A DNA stretch of 18,773 nucleotides from Kaiparowitsia sp041742695 (GTDB taxonomy: Bacteria; Cyanobacteriota; Cyanobacteriia; Elainellales; Elainellaceae): assembly GCA_041742695.1 (NCBI GenBank), contig JBGTOF010000122.1, positions 1 through 18,773 on the forward strand, in the 5' to 3' direction. This document shows, one piece after another, positions 14,291 through 18,773 of this stretch. The position numbers and the translations under genes were made by a program. Under the pieces are notes generated by a model. That model was not told the DNA's origin and ran no database searches. It saw only the letters and a program-made list of their open reading frames with translations. Each line of letters begins with the position of its first letter. Position 1 is the first letter of the stretch.

Positions 14291-14417
14291 ACGGACAGCC
14301 CATACGCTGTTTTACCTGGCGGGGCGACAGCCCTGGCGGTTTCTGGCCTATCTAGTGGGGGTGGGGGCGACAGGAGCAGTTGCGGCTCACAGTCTTGCTC
14401 TGATCCTAAGACCATGA
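14283..14417 (+). pseudogene. C-terminal fragment of a MAPEG family membrane protein
   Basis: From the HIP1 octamer onward the plus strand reads ARTAHTLFYLAGRQPWRFLA.. YLVGVGATGAVAAHSLALILRP and stops (14415-14417). R.AHtLfYLAG..p.Rfla is the fourth-helix pattern of MAPEG proteins (membrane-associated proteins in eicosanoid and glutathione metabolism). Only about 41 of roughly 130 residues remain. Upstream codons in this frame are antisense of the truncated phosphoesterase, with no start codon of its own. Confidence 0.6.
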
Positions 14418-14610
14418 TGGGCTGGAGCTAAAGGTGAAGATGATCGGTGCGATCTCGCCCAAAGTTGGCGAACTGACCATGCTGAAAAAATTCGCTTAAT
14501 TACCCTCTAGAGAGGTATTAGACGGACAAATTTCTGCCTGAGCCGTCACACAGGGGTATAAAGCCGCAATTTTCTCTTTAGTTAGAAGTTAGCCCTTCTT
14601 AGGAGCACCC

Positions 14611-15243
14611 ATGCCCTCGTCAAGCCTTCTTCTCTACGTTGATGCTCAGTATGTGAGTCCGTACGCCATGTCTGCGTTTGTGACCTTGCGCGAGAAAGGA
14701 CTGCCCTTCGATCTTAAGACGCTGAATCTCGCAGCACAAGAGAACAGCAAAGCAAGCTTCGCGGCAGTATCACTGACGCGCCGGATTCCAACCCTCGTTC
14801 ACGACGACTTCAGCATTTCTGAGTCGTCAGCCATCTCCGAGTACCTCGACGAGTTGTTTCCAGAACCGCCCGTCTATCCTCGTGAGCCACGTGATCGCGC
14901 TAGGGCGCGGCAACTTCAAGCGTGGTTACGCAGCGACCTCATGCCCATCAGACATGAGCGTTCCACAGAGGTCGTCTTCTATAAGCCCACCGATGCACCG
15001 CTTTCTGCTGATGCCCTCGCCTCAGCAGAAAAGCTCTTTGCTGCGGCCAGCGCTTTGCTTCCGACCAACGCACTAAATCTGTTCGGTGAATGGTGCATCG
15101 CGGACACCGACCTTGCACTCATGCTCAATCGACTCGTTCTAAACGGTGACTCAGTTCCCGAAAGACTTGCCGTCTATGCAAGACACCAGTGGCAACGGCC
15201 ATCTGTCCAGCTTTGGGCCAACCACGAGCGTCCGGTGCTATGA
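14611..15243 (+). CDS. yfcF: YfcF-type glutathione S-transferase
   Basis: The 210-residue product follows the E. coli YfcF pattern closely: N-terminal thioredoxin-like domain (LLLYVDAQYVSPYAMSAFVT, then TRRIPTLVHDDFSISESSAI) with the cis-Pro after RRI and the SESSAI glutathione-gamma-glutamyl site at about 70-75. The C-terminal helical domain has RARARQLQAWLRSDLMPIR and LFGEWCIADTDLALMLNRLV. YfcF proteins show glutathione transferase and disulfide-reductase activity linked to peroxide defence. AGGAG (14601-14605) lies five bases before the ATG. An attC-like structure follows the stop codon immediately, and proteobacterial relatives are the closest I recall, so acquisition as an integron cassette is plausible. 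Confidence 0.9.
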   Translation: MPSSSLLLYVDAQYVSPYAMSAFVTLREKGLPFDLKTLNLAAQENSKASFAAVSLTRRIPTLVHDDFSISESSAISEYLDELFPEPPVYPREPRDRARARQLQAWLRSDLMPIRHERSTEVVFYKPTDAPLSADALASAEKLFAAASALLPTNALNLFGEWCIADTDLALMLNRLVLNGDSVPERLAVYARHQWQRPSVQLWANHERPVL

Positions 15244-15247
15244 AGGG

Positions 15248-15334
15248 GGCTAACTCGGCGCTAGTGCGGGCGGGCAGGAAGCGCCTCGCCCTCATCATAT
15301 TTCGTGCGGACCGCCGCACAACTCTGCGTTATGC
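15248..15334 (+). other. attC-like integron recombination site after yfcF
   Basis: Five bases after the yfcF stop, GGCTAAC (15248-15254) could act as the R'' box. GTTATGC (15328-15334) could be R', against the RYYYAAC/GTTRRRY consensus; both deviate by one base. Inner arms pair as GTGCGG(G)CGG (15264-15273) with CCGCCGCAC (15311-15319), with one unpaired G on the left arm, as attC extrahelical bases have. Spacers of 9 and 8 bases separate the boxes. The centre (GGGCG..CGCCC) can also pair. Length is 87 bases. No integrase gene is in the window. Confidence 0.5.
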
Positions 15335-15367
15335 CGATTAGACTCTTATAAAATCGATGTCTTGAGA
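15327..15367 (+). repeat. 41-bp dispersed repeat, copy 1
   Basis: CGTTATGCCGATTAGACTC.. to CGATGTCTTGAGA. About 35 of 41 positions match copy 2 at 16577-16617 in direct orientation. It begins at the R'-like box of the attC-like site. Confidence 0.85.
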
Positions 15368-15381
15368 CAAAAGTTTGCCCT

Positions 15382-15457
15382 GTAGGTTGGGTTGAGGTCA
15401 CGAAACCCAACGCCAGCAATAGTTTCGTTAGGTTACGCTATTGCTAACCCAACCTAC
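15382..15457. repeat. Cyanobacterial-type palindromic repeat (GTAGGTTGGGTT/AACCCAACCTAC)
   Basis: GTAGGTTGGGTT (15382-15393) is perfectly inverted as AACCCAACCTAC (15446-15457). An inner hairpin, AGCAATAG (15415-15422) with CTATTGCT (15438-15445), is nested within it. Palindromes with this core are abundant in cyanobacterial genomes. No gene is present in the surrounding 15244-15574 region. Confidence 0.8.
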
Positions 15458-15574
15458 GGCAGAATCAAGGTTTCGAGAGTTTTGTCAGTCAAGCAGAATC
15501 AGAAGTTATGTCGTCAGCCCTCAATGTGAAAACTTATTCATGGCAGAACTGTTTTTGGAAGGTAGGTGATGAAA

Positions 15575-15658
15575 ATGAAAGTGGATGCGCTAGAACATAT
15601 CGTTCTCATCGTTAAAAACATTGGTGCGGCAGTATATTTTTATTCCTACATTATATGA
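15575..15658 (+). pseudogene. N-terminal remnant of a VOC (glyoxalase/bleomycin resistance) protein
   Basis: ATG 15575 opens 27 codons, MKVDALEHIVLIVKNIGAAV.. YFYSYII, then TGA. The pattern (D/E)H.VL.VK.I...(V)FY is the first beta-alpha unit of VOC-superfamily proteins (usually 120-140 residues). Nothing downstream continues it in any frame; the NmrA-like gene starts 24 bases later. It is therefore a 5' scrap left by a deletion or insertion. Confidence 0.5.
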
Positions 15659-15682
15659 GTACAAGGTTTAAAAGCAATTCCC

Positions 15683-16534
15683 ATGATTCTCATAACAGGT
15701 GCAACTGGAAGGGTTGGTAGTAAGCTGGTTGAATCGCTTTTGCAATCGGGCAAACAAGTAAGGGTGCTGGTCAGAAATCCGCAAAAAGCAGCTAGCCTTC
15801 AAGCATTGGGAGCATCTGTTTGCTTAGGAGATCTCAATCGATTAGATCATTTAGATATTGCATTGCAGAAGTGCGATCATCTTTTTTCAATTCCTCCCAA
15901 TACTATCAATCAAGCGGAACAAGAGATTCAACTTTATCAAGCAGCTAAACGCACTGGAATACAGCATATTGTCAAATTATCTACTGTTAAATCCGACCTT
16001 GAGTCGCCCTGCTATTTTTTCAAGCAACATGCCATCGCAGAGCAGTATCTAAAACAATTAGGTATCAAGTTTACAATTCTGCAAACAAACTCGTTCATGC
16101 AAAACTTTCTATGGTTTGCTCATGAGATAAGGACGAAAGGTACTTTGTCTTTACCCATGAGAGATGCAAGAACCGCACCCATAGATATTCGTGATGTTGT
16201 GCGCATTGGAACTGCAATTTTGACAGAAGGAGAGCATGAGGGGAAAACATATAATTTAACAGGTTCAGAGCTACTTTCATTACAAGAGATTGCTGAAAAG
16301 CTTTCCACAGTCGCCAATCAAAATATTGCTTACATTGATGATTCTCCGTCAAACTTTAAGCAGATAATAATCTGTTCTGGTATTTCAGAGTGGTTTGCTG
16401 AGGCGGTAACAACGTCTTGGCAAATCGCTAACAAAGGAGAACCGACCCTTACTGATGTGGTCACTAAAATTGGAAGAAAGCAACCAATTACTTTTAATGA
16501 ATTTGCTCGGGATTATAAATCAATATTTGCATAA
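15683..16534 (+). CDS. NmrA-like NAD(P)-binding oxidoreductase (atypical SDR)
   Basis: The 283-residue product starts with a Rossmann beta-alpha-beta, MILITGATGRVGSKLVESLL, whose GATGxxG loop binds NAD(P). It continues with RVLVRNPQKAASLQALGASV.. GDL, the NADP-preferring Arg and GDL of NmrA/QOR2-type proteins. SIPPN, HIVKLST, ILQTNSFMQN and PIDIRDVVRIG complete the family pattern. The YxxxK motif of classical SDRs is not kept. Members act as quinone or azo reductases or as redox-sensing regulators; the substrate here cannot be told. The gene is visibly more AT-rich than its neighbours, suggesting separate ancestry. It directly follows a glyoxalase-family remnant and no strong Shine-Dalgarno is seen. 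Confidence 0.85.
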   Translation: MILITGATGRVGSKLVESLLQSGKQVRVLVRNPQKAASLQALGASVCLGDLNRLDHLDIALQKCDHLFSIPPNTINQAEQEIQLYQAAKRTGIQHIVKLSTVKSDLESPCYFFKQHAIAEQYLKQLGIKFTILQTNSFMQNFLWFAHEIRTKGTLSLPMRDARTAPIDIRDVVRIGTAILTEGEHEGKTYNLTGSELLSLQEIAEKLSTVANQNIAYIDDSPSNFKQIIICSGISEWFAEAVTTSWQIANKGEPTLTDVVTKIGRKQPITFNEFARDYKSIFA

Positions 16535-16576
16535 GGGTAGCTATCAACCTGACTGCCTGCGTCTGGTGAACCAGAT

Positions 16577-16617
16577 CGTTATGCCAATTGGACTTTTGTA
16601 GAATCGATGTCTTGAGG
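16577..16617 (+). repeat. 41-bp dispersed repeat, copy 2
   Basis: CGTTATGCCAATTGGACTT.. to CGATGTCTTGAGG is the partner of 15327-15367. Its last four bases (GAGG, 16614-16617) are placed to serve as the ribosome binding site of the next gene. Confidence 0.85.
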
Positions 16618-16626
16618 TTAGTGCAA

Positions 16627-17301
16627 ATGAAGCTTAATGAAGTTGTCCCTTGGGGCAGAACGCTGGAAGAATACAAGACAATGTTTAGCCTATCAGAAAC
16701 AGATTTAAGCAGAAAAATTCTTGGATGTGGTGATGGACCAGCCAGCTTCAATGCCGAAATGACTGCGTTAGGACACTCTGTCGTGTCTATCGATCCGGTT
16801 TATCAGTTTTCTGCCGAACAAATTGAGCAGCGTGTTCGAGCGACTTATGATCAAGTCATTTCACAAGTGAAGCAAAATTCTCACAACTATATTTGGAAGA
16901 GCTTTCAAGATGCTGATGAACTGGGCAAAGCTCGTCTAAACGCAATGGAGAAGTTTTTGTCGGACTATGAAGCAGGGAAAGCTTCGGAACGATATTTAGA
17001 CCAATCTTTGCCCAGTCTAGAATTTTCTGGCAATCAGTTTGAGCTGTGCTTGTGCTCTCATTTGCTCTTCTTGTATTCGGAACAGTTATCCCTTGAATTT
17101 CATATAGGTTCGATTCATGAACTCCTGCGAATTGCCCCAGAAATAAGAATTTTTCCGTTACTAAAACTTGATTGTGAGGTATCTCCATACCTTGAGCTAG
17201 TGATGGAAGATTTATCTGACAAAGGTTATAATACACAAGTTCAAACCGTTGCTTACGAGTTTCAAAAGGGTGGGAACAAAATGTTGAAAATTAGTCGGTG
17301 A
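16627..17301 (+). CDS. Class I SAM-dependent methyltransferase-like protein
   Basis: The 224-residue product is MKLNEVVPWGRTLEEYKTMF.. with ILGCGDGPASFNAEM (about 28-42) as the glycine-rich SAM-binding motif I. VVSIDPVYQFS follows as the strand carrying the acidic residue that binds the SAM ribose. Later motifs are weak: FELCLCSHLLFLYS (motif IV-like), then HELLRIAPEIRIFPLL. The substrate is unknown. The start is ATG 16627, because GAGG lies nine bases upstream; an in-frame TTG at 16588 sits inside the dispersed repeat. A short GGTGA-GCGA-TCACC hairpin overlaps the stop codon. It may be the last gene of the imported segment. Confidence 0.75.
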   Translation: MKLNEVVPWGRTLEEYKTMFSLSETDLSRKILGCGDGPASFNAEMTALGHSVVSIDPVYQFSAEQIEQRVRATYDQVISQVKQNSHNYIWKSFQDADELGKARLNAMEKFLSDYEAGKASERYLDQSLPSLEFSGNQFELCLCSHLLFLYSEQLSLEFHIGSIHELLRIAPEIRIFPLLKLDCEVSPYLELVMEDLSDKGYNTQVQTVAYEFQKGGNKMLKISR

Positions 17302-17315
17302 GCGATCACCATTTT
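17297..17315 (+). terminator. Weak hairpin terminator at the methyltransferase stop
   Basis: GGTGA (17297-17301), loop GCGA and TCACC (17306-17310) are followed by ATTTT. The stem is only 5 bp, so this is a weak candidate. Confidence 0.35.
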
Positions 17316-17387
17316 CACCAAGCAGGCTTCTGCAACTTGATGACTGCGACTGAATCCTGATGCTGCGCAGTTGGCCAAGCCTACCCA

Positions 17388-18047
17388 TCAAACCTGCCTA
17401 CCTCGCTGGTAGTTCACCGCATACCTCGGCACCTCAAGCTGTGCTAGACACCGATCATCAGCTACCGGAGCCGCTGCCGTCAGTCGCAGCGGAATCTCCC
17501 CCGCCCACACCGGCAGCGCGTAATCTTCCGGTGCATCAATCGGTGGGCCAGTGCGCACCTTGGCCGAGACTTCAGCGATGGGTAGGGCCAGCACTAGAGT
17601 ACCCGCCAGCTCCTGGGGGTTGGGGGAGCGTACCTCTGACCAGCGATCGCAAACAACATGGTCGGTAAACGCTTTTAGCGCCGTTAGCTTTTCAGCCGGG
17701 TCATCCACCGGAGTTGCGGTGCCAAACAGCACCACCGAGCGGTAGTTCATCGAGTGGTGAAAGGCTGATCGCGCCAGCACCAGCCCATCCAGCAGCGTCA
17801 CCGTCAGGCACACTTCCACCCCCTGATCAAGGGTGCGCAGCATGCGGCTGGCGGGGGAACCGTGGATGTAGAGCTGGTCTTCCAATCGGCCATAGGCGGT
17901 GGGAATCACAAAGGGTTGCCCTTCGACGACAAAGCCCAGGTGGCAGACCAGCCCTTCATCGAGAATGTCGTAGACTTGCTGGGGGTCATAGCTGGCCCGC
18001 TGGGGAACGCGCTTGACTTGGGTGCGGGGGGTGGGGGAGTTAGTCAT
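17388..18047 (-). CDS. Pyridoxamine 5'-phosphate oxidase-like flavin-binding protein (NimA-type split barrel)
   Basis: The 219-residue product fits the family's usual 150-230 residues. RVPQRASYDPQQVYDILDEG leads into the split-barrel core: LVCHLGFVVEGQPFVIPTAY (about 33-52), YIHGSPASRML, VCLTVTLLDGLVLARSAFHH, MNYRSVVLFG. HGS..SRML and the ..S.(N)YRSVV segment are the FMN-phosphate contacts of nitroimidazole-resistance (NimA)-like proteins. It probably binds FMN and reduces a small molecule; the substrate is unknown. It starts 30 bases after the stop of the transglutaminase-like gene on the same strand, so the two are likely co-transcribed. Confidence 0.88.
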   Translation of the reverse strand: MTNSPTPRTQVKRVPQRASYDPQQVYDILDEGLVCHLGFVVEGQPFVIPTAYGRLEDQLYIHGSPASRMLRTLDQGVEVCLTVTLLDGLVLARSAFHHSMNYRSVVLFGTATPVDDPAEKLTALKAFTDHVVCDRWSEVRSPNPQELAGTLVLALPIAEVSAKVRTGPPIDAPEDYALPVWAGEIPLRLTAAAPVADDRCLAQLEVPRYAVNYQRGRQV

Positions 18048-18077
18048 GGTGTGGATGGGTGGATGGGATGGGTAGCG

Positions 18078-18716
18078 TTAGAGATTGGCGGGGAGGTGGG
18101 CGATGAGGGCTGGGGCAGTGGGGTGGGTTTGCAGGGCGGTGATGAGTTTGGGGTGGGGTTGGGGGTAGAGGGTGGGATAGTCGATTTCGCCGCAGTGGGG
18201 GCGGATGGGGTAGGCGAGCTGTTCGCGAGGGTTAAAATCTGGCCCTGGGGGGCCAACGCCACAAAACTCTGCCTGCACGTCGGGTTTATTGCCTCGGGCA
18301 TCCAGGCGCACCCAACGATTTAGCTCTGCCAGGTAAACGGCGTTGAGGCCGTGCAGGGTGAATCGGTCGGGCTGGGCCTTGTCGAACACCAGGCGCTGGT
18401 AGCAAAAGCCGGTGGGAATGTCGCAACTGCGCAGCAGTGCCGCCAGCAGGTGAGCTTTGGCAAAGCAGAAGCCGTGGCCCTGGTGTAGCACTTCAGAGGC
18501 GGTGCAGGTGACGCGAGGGTGGCCAATGTCGCAGGTGTGGGCGATACAATCCCGCACCCACTCGTACACCACTTTGATTTGCTCCGTTCCGGAGCAAATG
18601 CCCTGGGTCAGGGATTGCGCCAGGGGCAGAACGGTCGGATGTTGACAGTCAATTACCGCTGAGGGGGCGAGATAGTCTGCCAAATGGTTAGATTCTGGAG
18701 AGAGGAGAAGAGTCAT
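18078..18716 (-). CDS. Transglutaminase-like cysteine protease/peptidase
   Basis: The 212-residue product has the transglutaminase-core catalytic triad: Cys in GHGFCFAKAHLLAALLR (about 81-97), His in RFTLHGLNAVYL (about 122) and Asp in RWVRLDARGNK (about 138). The upstream helix IKVVYEWVRDCIAHTCD is also typical. Bacterial members usually act as thiol peptidases or amidases on unknown substrates. The C-terminal 45 residues are Pro/His-rich and less conserved. Its ATG overlaps the stop of the preceding gene as ATGA (18713-18716), which implies translational coupling within a minus-strand operon of at least three genes. Confidence 0.88.
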   Translation of the reverse strand: MTLLLSPESNHLADYLAPSAVIDCQHPTVLPLAQSLTQGICSGTEQIKVVYEWVRDCIAHTCDIGHPRVTCTASEVLHQGHGFCFAKAHLLAALLRSCDIPTGFCYQRLVFDKAQPDRFTLHGLNAVYLAELNRWVRLDARGNKPDVQAEFCGVGPPGPDFNPREQLAYPIRPHCGEIDYPTLYPQPHPKLITALQTHPTAPALIAHLPANL

Positions 18717-18773
18717 GGGAGTTTGGTTTCGTTCAGATCAAGTTGCATCAGATTGCTGTCGACAAAGCCCAGG
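18713..18773 (-). CDS. C-terminal end of an unidentified gene, partial at window edge
   Basis: The minus strand is open from the window edge, reading LGFVDSNLMQLDLNETKLP and TGA at 18713-18715. Amino-acid-like composition and the four-base ATGA overlap with the next gene support it being the end of a real gene. Nineteen residues are too few to name a family. Confidence 0.5.
   Translation of the reverse strand, partial: LGFVDSNLMQLDLNETKLP

Noticed and set aside
14227..14415. Minus-strand reading PGKTAYG as the missing start of the phosphoesterase
   Set aside because: The resemblance is short, lacks the SDxH motif, and the same DNA reads as a convincing MAPEG C-terminus on the plus strand.
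16535..16583. A second attC site ending at CGTTATGCC before the methyltransferase gene
   Set aside because: I could not find an R''-like box or paired arms upstream; only a small CTGGTGAACCAG hairpin is present.

Overview
The window looks like chromosomal accessory DNA from a cyanobacterium, probably a filamentous Leptolyngbya-like lineage (the genus-level guess is weak). The evidence is repeated GCGATCGC (HIP1) octamers (for example 777-784, 12899-12906, 14283-14290), a DUF4278 mini-protein, a membrane-anchored pentapeptide-repeat protein, a GGTTGGGTT/AACCCAACC palindrome, and a giant phosphatase/nuclease of a cyanobacterial type.

Left part (1-2476). An IS1-like element enters from the left edge and ends near 474. 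It sits inside an HNH-endonuclease-family gene that also has an in-frame amber stop. Next comes a two-TM pentapeptide-repeat gene whose last 37 codons are separated by a one-base frameshift in a T run, then a 41-codon remnant of a methyltransferase gene.

SOS/translesion part (2477-4702). An intact umuC and a distant short umuD on the minus strand are split by a plus-strand DUF4278 gene with its own terminator. The umuD product begins where UmuD' would begin after self-cleavage and lacks both catalytic residues, so it reads as a permanently 'pre-cleaved' UmuD'.

Centre (4703-12378). An intergenic region with nested palindromes and a weak Pho-box-like repeat leads into one 2322-residue gene. 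It joins a 5'-nucleotidase-type metallophosphatase, a beta-propeller (choice-of-anchor I) interrupted by an esterase/phytase-like domain, an ExeM/NucH-type extracellular nuclease and a C-terminal DUF4114 domain. My inference is a secreted enzyme that cuts nucleic acids and strips phosphate from the products.

Decay zone (12379-14417). Four broken genes lie together: a cyanobacterial hypothetical protein broken by an 11-bp tandem duplication, a DUF1499 gene broken by a ~100-bp MITE-like insert with a CTAA duplication, a 5'-truncated metallophosphoesterase, and the tail of a MAPEG membrane protein. Two of the truncation points coincide with HIP1 octamers.

Right part (14418-18773). A YfcF-type glutathione S-transferase gene of proteobacterial character is followed directly by an attC-like integron recombination site. 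Then come a glyoxalase-family remnant, an AT-richer NmrA-like oxidoreductase and a methyltransferase-like gene. A ~41-bp sequence starting CGTTATGCC occurs both after the attC-like site and just before the methyltransferase gene. The window closes with a minus-strand operon: the end of an unknown gene, a transglutaminase-like protease (ATGA overlap) and a pyridoxamine-oxidase-like flavoprotein.
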